Assembly (NCBI RefSeq): GCF_022682495.2
Contig: NC_071397.1
Coordinates: forward strand, 14,537,082 to 14,601,081
Direction: 5' to 3'
Length of the DNA: 64,000 nt
From: Desmodus rotundus
Lineage: Eukaryota > Chordata > Mammalia > Chiroptera > Phyllostomidae
Shown: in pieces, positions 39,440 through 51,631 of the stretch
Layout: each line of letters opens with the position of its first letter
Numbering within the stretch: the stretch's first letter is position 1
Notes under the pieces: generated by a model
Database searches by the model: none
Told to the model about the DNA's origin: nothing
The model's input: only the letters and a program-made list of their open reading frames with translations
Translations under genes and position numbers: made by a program

Positions 39440-40030
39440 CAGCTCTCTAACTCAGTTTTCCTGTTCCACTTGCCAAGGAATTTTCCTAGCTTCTTACTAC
39501 CCTGTCTCACTACCAGCACCTATTTCTGCATCACCCGTCCCGGCCCCCACTGTATATTGCAGTCATTCTCAGAGTCCCAGGAACACCTCATGCTTACTCT
39601 CATTTCTAGGCCTTTGCTTTTCCCTCTGCCTAGAAGATCATTCCTCCTTATACCCACCAATCAAATTTCCTATCTGCACTGCACTTGAATAATTATCATT
39701 CAGAATTCAGGTCTCAGCTAAGATGTCATCTTCTTTGGAAAGTCTTCTCAGTCCCCGCTAGGCGAGGTGATTCCTTCTTAGTACTTCCTTAACGTCTTGT
39801 GGTAGCCAGTACTTTAGGGTGTGTGTGTGTGTATGTGTATATGTGTGTGTGTGTGTATGAAATGCCTGTCTGCTGACTTACCTTCTGCCATCCCCTACTC
39901 CACCCAGAGCCATAGGCTCTTTGAAGATAAGAAGTGTAGTTCTGTGGCTGCTCCCCACTCTGTCATCCTATAGCTAGGTGACGCAAATACCCAGAGGATA
40001 CATTCACTGAAAATTTCTTAAGTAAATGAA
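39440..40030 (+). repeat. L2 3' end with internal TG-rich tract
   Basis: It contains the L2-type blocks TAGGCCTTTGC-TTTTCCCTCTGCC, TCAGGTCTCAGCTAAGATGTC and TCTTTGGAAAGTCTTCTCAG, and ends near ATACATTCACTGAAAATTTC, as L2 copies do. A TG/TA dinucleotide tract at about 39818-39858 lies inside it. Confidence 0.65.
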
Positions 40031-41249
40031 TAACTTTGCTCTTCTTGCCTGTTTCCACCTGTGTGCCCACCTAGAGCGCCCCAGGCACTCGCCACACTAT
40101 GCCCTATGTAGGTACCTGCAGTACCTGTGCTTTTGATCTGCCCTAACTTTCTCATTTCTGTGAGGATGTTTTGAGCTCTGTTCTGAGATTTGCCTCTGTA
40201 GGTTGTCAGTCTGATCTACTTTTCCGCTCAGAGGCACTAATGACCCTGGAGTCACATGCCTTATATAGCATTGCTATAGCTTCTCAACCCAAAAGGAAGG
40301 CTGTGTTAGGGGAGGGGACTTTGTATCCCTCTACTTAAGACATTTCTGCATTCCTCAAATGCTCCCACAAGAGGTTATGTATATTCTTCCTTTATGAAAA
40401 CAACATCAGAGATAAATGTTCTTAGATATGGAATACTTGCCCATGAACGGTTGTCGTGATTCCTTTGTGAAAGACATAAAATAGTGATATTGTTTCCTAT
40501 ATCAATTTTTGGGGTAGGGTCACAAATATGAGTTACAAGAACAGATTGTTCATTGTTATATGTTTCACATTGTAATGTAAATGTTAAGTTTACTTCCACA
40601 TATTGTTTATAAATTTGTGTAAATATTTTGCACAAATATTTCTCCCAAGTAAACCAATACAGTGGAGATAATACTCATGAAATAGAGAAATGAAGCTAAA
40701 ATGAATTTTACTAAGAAATAAATTCATTCATCTGGGCTGCTGAGAAATGATTTACATGCAAGTAAAATGGGGCAAATTCTTGATCTTTTTCCATTTGATA
40801 AGAATTCTCTCTGGAAACTACTCAAAGAAAGAGGAGAAAAAGCTATTGGGTTCAGACTCAAAGATGAGAAAATCTTGTTGTTTCTATGGAAATGAACATG
40901 GGTCATTTTGTGTTTCTCCTTCCTTCTTAGTTCTTTTTTTTCTCCCTTAGGACACATCCAGCCTGCTTTTTAGTGTCTAATGACTTCCCTACAGATGAAT
41001 CATTAAATACAGAGTTAATGAAACCTTCAGATACAATGTAAGCCCAAACTTTTATTTTGGAGATGAGGGAGCCGCACTCAGTGAAGTCAAGGGCGTGTCC
41101 TCCCTCGCCCTGCGGTAAAGGAGCCGACCTGGAGCTTACAGCCAGGCGTCCTGTTACAGACCTTTGCAGAGAATGTGGAGTAATCCTACATAGCTAAGTA
41201 AAAAAAAGTCTCGTTCAAATATTTAATTTATGACACATATTAAAAATAA

Positions 41250-41455
41250 TATCCAACACTTTCTGAGCACTATTCTAAATATTTTCTATCTATTAACACA
41301 CTTGATCCTCATAATGACTTACGATTCTTACTTCAGCCAGTAATAAAACTGAAGTCCAGATAGTTTAAGAGACTTTCCACAGGTTGTCAGTGTTGATGCT
41401 TGGACTCCAAGCGAGACAGTCGAACTCTCAAGTCTGTGTACATAACTGCTATATA
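41250..41455 (-). repeat. MIR SINE (antisense)
   Basis: ACTTTCTGAGCACTATTC, ACACTTGATCCTCATAATGAC, AACTGAAGTCCAGATAG and CTTGGACTCCAAGCGAGACAG follow the antisense MIR order. Confidence 0.65.
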
Positions 41456-42134
41456 CGTCCTTTTATTCACGTATGCCCGTACATTATTCAGACATGTGTG
41501 CAGTGGTGTTAAGAGCATGAACACTGGGGTCAGAAACAGGAATTGGGTGACCAGGTATGCCATTGAAGGGGCTGTATAACCTTACATTTCTTCCTCTCAC
41601 TTGGCTTTGTGGGGGAGGGAGGGGCAAATTCCCCCTTTTCCCTCTTGGTTCTTACAGCTGGTCACATAATTAAAATAACATAAGTCATATTAACAGGAGA
41701 AAATAAAATTTAATACGTATACACATAGAATTCACATAAGCATGAATAATTCTATAGACAATAAGACAAAATGAAGTACATTAAGTGTCCATTTAACTTA
41801 ATAGGTTCTTGGAAACTGAGACTTTAAATGAAATGACAAATAATGAAACCAATTTTACTATAGGTTAATTGATATAAACAAGAATTAGGTCCCGACAGCA
41901 TATTTCTGGTCACAAAAAACATCACTGAACTTCTAAATTAAGACCCCAAACACTTCTAATATTAAACATTGAATTAAATGTGAGCAATACATACATTTGA
42001 GAACAATTAATAAAAAATAAGTAAGATCATGAGTTTCCCACCCACCTATCCTAGTTCAGAGTCATGGGTGGCTGGAGACCATCTCAGCAGCTAACAGAGC
42101 AAGATGGGACCCACCCTGAACTAGACACCCTTCC

Positions 42135-42310
42135 ATCGTAGAGCCACTCACAAACACTCACGCTCACACTGGGACAATTCAGACCCACCAGTTCACCTCC
42201 CGTGCCCATCTTTGGGATGTGGAAGGAAACCCAAGTACCTGGAGGAAACCCACACAGACATAGAGACAAAGTTCAAAGTCCACACAGAGAGGGGTCCAGC
42301 CAGGAACTAA
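42135..42310 (+). repeat. Widespread vertebrate repeat motif, family unnamed
   Basis: CACCAGTTCACCTCCCGTGCC, TCTTTGGGATGTGGAAGGAAA, TGGAGGAAACCCACACAGAC and TCCACACAGAGAGGGG occur in the order of a repeat motif seen across vertebrate genomes. The surrounding 41.5-42.85 kb may be one ancient LTR-like element (AATAAA near 42822), but I could not define its edges. Confidence 0.45.
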
Positions 42311-42956
42311 TTTTTTTTTTTTATCAATGTTGTGATAAAATGGCATTGACTAAAATGACATTATTTGAGGTCCTGCTGTGCATACATAACATTCTGGACT
42401 AAGAAGAAGGAGGTAGGGGTCTGGGACTTCCGAGGGAAATAAGGCAATTTGCCAAGAAATAAAAAGGGTTAATGTTTAGTAAACAAAACTTTGCTGGGAC
42501 ATCTCCAGACAATGTGACATCAAAGGACTTTAATTCAAAGGGCCTTGCTAGTTTCTTCCCAGATGAAACTAGTTATCTATGGTGCTAGCTCCTTTCTGGG
42601 ACGGGCCTTCTATCTTAAATCCTCTTAGGCAGTTAGAGGGAAGTTTAGAGGTGCTTCCTGAGTCTTCTGGGCCATAAAATAATCACTATCCCAAAGAGGC
42701 ATATTTGGGGTGGCTAACTCTGACCCTCTTCACCTTCAGTGTCCTCGTTGGTGACTTGAAGCTACTCCAGTCTAGCACTCTGGCAGGTAGTTACTGGAGG
42801 AGTGTCCCAGGATGATGCAAATAAAGTTATTAACTCTTGGAACCGAGTCCACCACATGTGTTAAGCGTTCCCAACCAACTCTCAGTTAATTGATATGCTA
42901 GAGTGCTTTGTTAAATGTATTTTATTTATATTGTGATTGGCTAAAGTTCTTATTTC

Positions 42957-43163
42957 TTACTTTTAAAAATTTTATTTATTTATTTTTAGAAAAAGAGGAA
43001 AGGAAGGAGAGAGGGAGAAAAACATCAATGTATGGTTGCCTCTCGCATGCCTCCTACTGAGGACCTGGGCCGCAACCCAGACATGTGCCCTGACTGGGAA
43101 TTGAACCAGTGACCCTTTGGTTTGCAGGCTGGCACTCAATCCACTGAGCCACACCAGCGAGGG
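42957..43163 (-). mobile_element. VES-type SINE with a perfect 16-bp target-site duplication
   Basis: The minus-strand copy begins CCCTCGCTGGTGTGGCTCAG, has a tRNA-type B-box (GGTTCAATTCC) and ends in an AAATAAATAAA-type tail. CTAAAGTTCTTATTTC occurs at both 42941-42956 and 43164-43179 without mismatch, showing LINE-mediated insertion and modest age. Confidence 0.9.
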
Positions 43164-44249
43164 CTAAAGTTCTTATTTCATTTCAACAACACATAAACCT
43201 TATTTTAACCTTCCTGTTGAAAATAATAAAAAAATGTATGACTGCACTCTCCTAGCTTAGTAATAGCACAAGACACTTAATTTATTCCCTATTAGAGCAT
43301 TTTAATGCTTGAAAACCTTCATTTTAAAACTGACTTTTGATTTTGTCTTTAACTAAATATTTTCTAGGAATTTGCTATCTCAGTATTTGCGTGTTTCTAC
43401 TAATCATGAGGCTCTGGAAAGAAAATTCAAGATTATTGATTATTTTATTTAATCCTAGTTTGTGTGTGTACTTGATACTGAGAATAAACCAGAGAATAAG
43501 TTAGCAAAAACATATGAGGAAAAATCTTGTTTAAACAACAAGCGAACAAAAACCAAAACCATAAAACCCCTTTCAATTCCTTTAGAAATATCACTATCTA
43601 CCATACATAGGAGGGTATTCTTTCCAACAATAAAAGACAACTAACCATCTAACATTTTCCAACATCCTTGCAGGGCCTACCTCATCAAAAGTCAAAGAAA
43701 GTTGAATTACAACCACCTTGGACAGGGGCTGTAGGTCTAAATATTTTTGCAGTCACTGAAAGTATCTTAATGTCAACTTAGCATATATATTGAGCAGATA
43801 AGGTACTCACTCCCCTATGATTTCAAAGCATCATCATGTAATTTATTTTCTGCACAATTGTTTACAACATTAATGTCTCTTTCCTCGTGTATCTCTTTAA
43901 GAATTTATTCCTTAATCATATCTTCGAGAGTTTAATTTTCTTTCCCACTCTAGAGATATAATTTGTGTGGGAGTAATTTTAAGAGCTACAAAGTAGTAAC
44001 TGTAAACTAAAAAAGACCTAAAGCAAAACTTATTTTTTCCTGGCAATACTGCAGCTGGAGAGAGAATGTGATGAGATGCTTCATGGCCCTGAGATAGCAT
44101 CGTGACCTATATAATTCCATTGATTCACCTTGGGACTATCTACCTACCAGAGACTGACTCAGCTGACATTTTATTCATGCTGCATGAAGAACCAGAAATT
44201 CTGCAGGGACTTTCTAACTGAGCTCTTTCCTTTAGATTCACCTGAATTC

Positions 44250-44570
44250 CTAAATCACGATCCACAGTGCAAGGAGAGGGAGCACTCTGAAACGAAAAGC
44301 ATGTTATTATGCCTCGGCCTAAAACTCACCAGTGACTTCCTACCACATGACAATTAAGTCCAGCACAATAAGGCTTCCATGGCCCTTACAGAAGAGGCAC
44401 TGCTTTCTTCTCTAGTCTGAAACCCCATCACTTCCTTCAGTTCCTTGAACAGCTTGTGCTGGTCTTTGCCTCAACCACAGTGCTTACAAATCCTTTTTCG
44501 GCTACTCACTAAGTCCCCCTGTCCATTGGATAGCTTACTGCATGTTATCAGTGTGCAGTAGGAATAGAGA
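44250..44570 (+). repeat. L2 LINE fragment
   Basis: CTCACCAGTGACTTCCTACC, AATAAGGCTTCCATGGCCC, CTTCAGTTCCTTGAACAGC and GGTCTTTGCCTC resemble the L2 plus-strand 3' region that precedes the polyadenylation end. Confidence 0.5.
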
Positions 44571-44789
44571 GGAAACATATTTGGGGGAAATATTTCACTA
44601 GACTAAGCACATTGAAAAAAGGATAAAGTTTGTTTTCTCCTGTCTCAACCTCTAATTTCGTATACACCTCTTTACATCTGAGGTCCTACTGTCCTCAGAT
44701 AGTTTGAGCTGTCTCTTACTTTTGTTCTTGGCAAAGTAGCCTCTGAAAAATAGTGTATGATGAGTTACCACACCTCAGAGTGAACTCAC

Positions 44790-45680
44790 TGAGTTCAATA
44801 TTATGAAGTATTTGTTATATACTGGGCTGCGTTCCAGGCATAGGGAGATTATCAGTGGTCAAGCTAACAAAGGTGCCACTTTCAATGAGCACACATTCTA
44901 ATGGAGGAGACAAAAGAGGAATGATTAAATGATTACAGAAATATCACTCCAACAGAGGACCCATGGGCACGGACAATGGGGTGGGGGGACAGGGCAGGAG
45001 AGATCAACAGGGAAAAATGGGGGACAACTGAAATTGAAGAATAATAATAAACAAGCAAATAAGGGACACTTCTTATTTATGGATTCAGTATTCAAAGCTT
45101 TATGTGTTCTTAGTTCACCCTAAAATGCAGTGTAAAAGAATGAATCTTAATTCAAAGAGATATATCACTTCAGATAGAAATGGTCAGTAGGAAGAAGATG
45201 AAATGGGACATGTGACAGAGGGATTGCTGGGAAGGAGGGGTCTAGTCTAGATCATGTGATTCAAACAATCTCTTTGAAGCTAAGATCTCCATGAGGAAGT
45301 AGCCCTAGAATAAGAATAGAGAAAAGCATTCCAGGCAGAGGGGATGGCTGATGCAAAGGCCATGAGGTGAAAATTAACTTCACGGAGTAGGGAGAAAGGC
45401 CAGAAAAGCTGGAGAGAGCTCACGAGGGGAAAAGCAGTGGGAAAAGCAGTAGGAAAAGCGGTCTGAGGGCTCAGCCAGCAACGGGCCATGCAGGGCCTTG
45501 CGGGCCTGGTGAGGGCTTCTACTCTTGTTCTTAGTGCAAGTAGAAGCCAGAGGAAGGTTTTAAGTGCAATAATGATGGGATCTCATTTAGAGCTGTGCAA
45601 ATATGTTCTGGCTGTAATGTGGAGAACACACTGAGGAAAAGCAGAGGTGGACAACGAGGATATGACTTAGGGACTTCAAT
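44790..45680 (-). repeat. L2 LINE fragment (antisense) with internal insertion
   Basis: TGGGCTGCGTTCCAGGCATAG, CATTCTAATGGAGGAGAC, AGCATTCCAGGCAGAGG, GATGCAAAGGCCATGAGG and CAGGGCCTTGCGGGCCTGG follow the antisense L2 consensus. A young L1-type tail sits at 44938-45064. A local triplication of a GGAAAAGC unit at about 45424-45462 is a private change. Confidence 0.6.
44938..45064 (+). mobile_element. Short bat L1/HAL1 3' tail inserted in an L2
   Basis: About 125 bp reading GACCCATGGGCACGGACAATG, then a G-rich run, AAAAATGGGGGACAACTGAAAT and an A-rich AATAATAATAAACAAGC tail. It matches the 3' end of the HAL1-like element at 51.6 kb read on the opposite strand. L2 sequence on both sides appears to continue across it, so it is a 5'-truncated later insertion. 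Confidence 0.65.
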
Positions 45681-46304
45681 CCATCTCCTCTTAATTATGA
45701 CAGTGCAGTTCAGTGAATCACTGAAACAGGAGAGCGCTGAAAGTAATAAGTTACATTCCTGTCATATTTTTATGGTAAGATTTATCTTCACTGAGACATC
45801 AAAGTGATCTCTGCACTTAAAGGAATTTCAGAATTTGTGTAGTAGGTGTTATTGGGAAGGAGGAAAATGAATCAACATGTGCTAAATGGTTGGCACTTGG
45901 TTTAATTGAATGGAAAATATTGGGATAAGGGAATCTACATATAAAATAGTTTTAATAATAAGGAGCAGCTAACGGGGAATGGGAGCCATTGTGGCTTCCC
46001 CATCATCACACCCATATGATTCTAGAAAGTACTGGAATTGAGGCTGTCTAAACTGAGTTGGAACCCTGTGTTCATCCCTTCGACTGGCATATTTGCTTTC
46101 TCTGAGCCTCTAGGTTTGTTCATTTAATTAAACAGAACAGTTCTGCCCAGTGAGAGGAGATTTTAAAATAATCAATTTGTGGTTCTATAAATTATAATGA
46201 CATCATTCTGATGTTTAGATCTGTTCAAAGTAGCTTTTTGGATGGCATTTTCATAGAATAATAGAGCTATAATTTTCTTTTATATTATATAAATGTTTAT
46301 TCAT

Positions 46305-46440
46305 ATACTCATATCTGCTCATTTTTTTTAGATAAGAAAACTGAGTCCTATAAGGGGAAATGAACCAGACAGGGTTTCTTATCCAATTACTATGAGATGC
46401 ACATACCAGCCCAGGTCACATGACTCCTGATAATATATAT
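46305..46440 (-). repeat. MIR-like remnant (antisense)
   Basis: GATAAGAAAACTGAGTCC and CCAGCCCAGGTCACATGAC fit an eroded antisense MIR. Confidence 0.4.
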
Positions 46441-46598
46441 TCTCTCCATTAATTTCACCTAAGTTTTTATTAGTCCAGAGGATAATTACAATATATGTTA
46501 TATTCTTTCTTTGTTTTTCCTACATAGAAGCACCTATGAATTGATTAGTTTGGGAAACTGAAGAACTCTTCTACCACCCCTTACAAAATAGTAGAATT

Positions 46599-46809
46599 CA
46601 CCCTGGCTGGTGTAGCTCAGTGGATTGAGTGCAGGCTGTGAACCAAAGGGTCACCGGTTCAATTCCCACTCAGGTCACATGCCTGGGTTGTAGACCAGGT
46701 CCCCGGTAGTGGGTACATGAGATGCAACCACACATTAATGTTTCTCTCCCTCTCTTTCTCCTTCTCTTCCTTCTCTCTAAAAATAAATAAATAAAATCTT
46801 TTTAAAAAA
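46599..46809 (+). mobile_element. VES-type SINE
   Basis: The head is CCCTGGCTGGTGTAGCTCAG (A-box region), followed by B-box GGTTCAATTCCC, a CT-rich block (TCTCTCCCTCTCTTTCTCC) and an AAATAAATAAATAAA tail. A short duplication, TAGAATT, flanks it. The B-box is well preserved, but this is a SINE and not a tRNA gene. Confidence 0.88.
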
Positions 46810-47562
46810 TAGAATTGCCCCTTACAAATAATGTACAAAGGTGTATTTCTCATGATTGTACTGAGTAGGGTGATTGCACCAATTGTCTCTGATATGAGCC
46901 ATTCGATAGAGCTCTCGATTCAAGGACATCCAAAGACCTTGCTTATTTTGTTCTGGTTCATGAAGTAAAGCAAATTAAGAGAGAGAAACTCATTCTATTT
47001 GTCACACTGATTTGAATATAATGGAATGAAGGCATATCTTTTATATAGCAATTTTTGTAAGAAATGAAAATTAGACAGCCTCAAAAGGGGGATAAGCAGT
47101 TAGCCAAATCCAATGAAGATCAGTTATTTAATAATCTATATTTGCTTTCTTTAAATTTTTTAATTTTGTCCAGACACATTATCAGCACCTCTTTGATACA
47201 CTGTAATATCCAAATGAGGCCTGAGGGATGCATACATCTTTTTTCCACTGCTAAAGACCCCTAAGAAATCTTTTTGATTATGGAAATTGGTAAAGACACA
47301 TAGAACTGCACATTCTTAAGTGAATAAATATAGATTTCTAAATACTCCTTCTTTCAAATAATCAAAAGCACAAGTCGACAGGTGAGATTTCAAAGAAGTA
47401 GAAACAAAGGTAGAGCTTAAAATTATACCAAGATTAAAACAAAACTAAACAAGCTTAACTGAAGAGCAATGTGTCCTGGACTGAACGACTGGAAACCATA
47501 TTTCACAATCTCTCAGTGCCAGTCTGGATTCTCAATCCTTCCTCAAAGTTCTTTTACTTTTT

Positions 47563-47771
47563 ATTTTTTAAAGATTTAATTAATTTATTTTTAGAGAGAG
47601 TGGAAGGGAGTAAGAAAGAGGGAGAGAAACATCAATGTGTGGTTGCCTCTCACACGCCCCCTACTGGGGACCTGGCCTGCAACCCAGGCATGTGCCCTGA
47701 CTGTGAATTGAACCTGCGACTCTTGGGGTCGCAGGTCAGTACTCAGTCCACTGAGCCACAGCAGTTAGGGC
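47563..47771 (-). mobile_element. VES-type SINE
   Basis: On the plus strand the A/T-rich tail comes first (TTAATTAATTTATTTTTAGAG), then ACATCAATGTGTGGTTGCC and finally the reversed tRNA-like head (CCACTGAGCCACAGCAGTTA). Imperfect flanking repeats AAGTTCTTTTACTTTTT and AACTCTTCTACTTTTTT look like the target-site duplication. Confidence 0.85.
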
Positions 47772-47794
47772 AACTCTTCTACTTTTTTACTTAC

Positions 47795-49480
47795 TCATCA
47801 GAGAACCCACAGGGTTTCTTGAGGAGAGCCTTTTGAACCTACAGTTGGAATTTTAGTTTGACTTTTATAAGGAAAAAAGATGACTTGGGAGTGGAAGATA
47901 AACCAAGCAAAAGAAAAGTAAACTCAAATCAAATTCTTATTTAGAAATACATTGTTCAGTTACAGTTGGCCAGGTTGAATTAAATAAGAAGATCATTTGT
48001 ATTGAACATATAGGGAAAATATGGATGTGTGGAGTGACTATGAAATTTCTTTCTCTCATTTCTTTGTGATCCTACTTAACAACATTTATACTATCTGTAA
48101 ATGTCTCAAACTTTTGTGTTTGCCACACACCCTCAAGTATTAGTGTTGTTTTGATGCATGTTAAAAATACAAATACAAACAACAACTTCATGTATAGGCA
48201 TCTGGACTAAACAAGTCCACAATAATAGTTACACATGTCTACTTGAGCATATAAAATCCCACAGTCCTGTGAAAACAACCTGTTGGTGTGTTATCACACT
48301 GTTGGTGTGTTGCCCTTCCATACTACCCTTCTAGAAAGAATTGCTTTCTGCTCTGATTCTACTCTTTTATATCCTCACGAGCTAAATGGCTTGCCTGACC
48401 TAACAGACACACAACCCATTTATGGCATGTATACCTTCATGCCTGTGTCCCACTCATTGCCTGCAGCACATTTTCAATGCTATATCCCATCTTGAATCCT
48501 CTGTCGGGTTCAATATGCCACCTGGAGTAAGTGACAGTGTGGCAAAAAAGATTTGGTGATGGCTCTCAGGGGTTTTGTTCTAAGTGTTAAGGTGCACTGG
48601 TTGGGAATTACTGCTGTAATTCCTGTTTAGGCAAATCAGTACCTACATCAGGAGTGAGTGCCTTCAACAGGAGGATTACTTCTCTTATAAATGTCTTACT
48701 CTTATGGTCTTGTCTACTCTACCTTATGTGGAACTCTGAAGTTGAGGTGGCTTTTGACAACCCCAGCTGAAATCTTATCAGTCTCATTTAGGGGTTTGTC
48801 CACTGTCTTCCGTGGGTAAAAGATCAGCCTAAGACTGAGGCAGGTGTTTGGGAGGAAAATTATAATGAGTGAATAGCTGCTCACATCATATTTCAAAAAC
48901 ATTTCAACACTATAAAATTAGTTATAAAAACAATATTTTCTTTTACTTGTTCTGCGATATACAGTTATATCCCCAAAATATAAAGGATGAGGACAGATGT
49001 TTGTAATGTTTGCATGTGTTTGTGTGTGTACTGGTGTACGTGTGTGCGTGTTAACCCTGGAAAGTTTAGCATACATTTATCAAATGAGTAACTAGTTTAA
49101 CTTTTGAAGTGTTAACTCATGCCATGCTCTACTTTTGGCTGAAACTGAATCATAAAACTTGATCCTGCATTAAGGAGTTATAGATTGTTACCGAAGGAAA
49201 TGGTGGGAATGAGGGTATGGATGAGATCAAAATAATATTTATGTACATTTCCTATGCATGTGGCAAGACTTGCACAGCTTCATAATACTCTTTGCATCTT
49301 TTCTAATCCTGATCATCTTGCATGGTTTCCCATGTGGCTCCAAAAGGTTGAATATAAAGCCCTAACATGTCACTCCACCCACATCAGTTTCACAATTGCT
49401 AAAGCTTATCTCTGCCTTTCTTGTGCTCTTTCACTTAGAGTAAGAATCTATTTTCTGGAATGTGCATCTCTCCGGTAACT
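47795..49480. other. Intron upstream of the PTCHD4 exon
   Basis: No named repeat is recognised. A GTGT-rich stretch lies at 49010-49050 and a 13-bp direct repeat, CTGTTGGTGTGTT, occurs twice at 48280-48312. 40030-41240, 43180-44250, 45690-46300 and 46820-47545 are similarly unassigned. Confidence 0.5.
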
Positions 49481-49483
49481 TAA

Positions 49484-50008
<525 letters not shown>

Positions 50009-50658
50009 TAATCGGATTCTTGCCGGTTTGGGGCAAGGTAGTACATTTCTTGAATTCTCAGGTGGAAATCTGTTTTAATTTTGCATTAGTGTGTCTGTAT
50101 GATTCTGTAAAAAGTTTCTTGGGGGTGGTGTCTTTTCACCTTATTGTGCCTTTCAGGAAATTTCGGCTGACCAAGACATTTTTCAATTTAGGTCTGGGAA
50201 CTGAATGCTGTCAAATTATTTTTAAATTACACGATATTGTAATTCTCTACTCCACTTCATCAAAAATTATAGCTCAGGGATTATAGAGTGCAGATTTAAG
50301 GAGATGCAAAATCTTCACGATTTTCAAATAAAATTTTGTAGTTTACACTTGTGGGCATCCTCAAGCTGTTCATGGTGAAGAGTGACTATCATAGGATGAA
50401 CATTCTGGGGACCACTCATGTGCTCCAATCTCAAAGAACTTCTTTGTTAAACTTTATTAAGTCACTTAGAACTTTTTGCCAATAATACACTCCATTTCTC
50501 CACCTCTATGTAAACTAAGACTTGCCTGCTGCCACATAAACATGTGTCTCCTAATTTTTTTTTCATCTCTGGTGAAAAAAATTAATGAGAATCCTGTCAA
50601 GATTATCCCCTTCTTGTTAGTTTTCTCCCAGACATACATAAGTAGTCATGAAAACGGG

Positions 50659-50684
<26 letters not shown>
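50659..50684. repeat. (GT)13 microsatellite
   Basis: Thirteen uninterrupted GT dinucleotides lie about 670 bp downstream of the PTCHD4 exon. Confidence 0.95.
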
Positions 50685-50689
<5 letters not shown>

Positions 50690-51089
50690 AAAGGAAAGAT
50701 CAAGTCTTAAAAGAAAAGGGAGTGATGGGTCAGCAACAAAACTGATGGTGCTTATCAGAAAGGAGATGATAATGGGGATAAATGTGGTACTGCAAGAGTT
50801 CTTTCAGATCTGATATAATTCTCTATGTGTAGCAATTGGGAGGATGAGCTGTAAAAATGGCCTCTAGGTGGTGAATTGACATGAGCAAGAGAGCATCACC
50901 TGTAAAGTAATTGCTTTTCACTCCCCAGGTTAAAATCAGCGCTGGACTACAGTTTTATTGTTAGATGAAAAAGACACAAGAATGTGGTCACAAATAATTC
51001 TAGGTGACCAGGGTCCTCTTTGTTTTCACCTTAACAAATGTTTTCAAGAAGAATGCTGAAAAGTGGATTCATATTGTAGGCACTGGGAC

Positions 51090-51280
51090 CAAACTTCTTT
51101 ATCTGGAACCCAACTTCCTTGTGGTCCTGTTAAGTTAGTTCATCTCATTAAGCCTCAGTTTCTTGTATAAAATGAGGATAGTAATTGTACTATATTCAAA
51201 AAATTGTGCTTTTGAGTTTAATAGAATATACCTAAAGCTAATAGCACACATAGTAAACACTTATTATCAATATTTTTTAG
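51090..51280 (+). repeat. MIR SINE
   Basis: CATTAAGCCTCAGTTTCTTG, TATAAAATGAGGATAGTAATTG and the tail CACATAGTAAACACTTATTATC match the MIR 3' half. Confidence 0.65.
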
Positions 51281-51631
51281 TGGTTAAACTGGTGTGCTAT
51301 GTGTAATGCATTCAATGATGAATAGGAAATAACCCTTGGCTTTTAGAAATTGAAAGTATTCCTGAATTTTGCTTATCATTTTAAAGTGCACGCTCATCTT
51401 GTTAATAAAAAGCCTTTTTCCTTTTCCCAAAGAACTATATGAAAACATTGTCACCAGTGATGAGGATAAGTCTAGATTTGAACTATTTGTGCTTGTTTTT
51501 TAAGCTCAGTTTCTTGACTTGAAATAATATAAGATTCATAAAAATCATAGAGCATGCATCACAAATGAAACATGACTCATTCAAGATTAACAAATTAGAT
51601 ACCTTAGAACTTATTAGGAAATTTCCTTTTC

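Noticed and set aside
39818..39858. TG-rich tract as a possible Z-DNA regulatory element
   Set aside because: It is an interrupted dinucleotide expansion inside an L2 copy; nothing else supports a function.
46599..46680. tRNA gene candidate with A- and B-boxes
   Set aside because: The boxes belong to a SINE head followed by a SINE body and A-tail. The cloverleaf is not preserved and the same head recurs in the other SINE copies.
46659..46853. Open frame rich in KEKEREREKERN-type residues on the minus strand
   Set aside because: It is the antisense translation of the CT-rich tail of a VES-type SINE.
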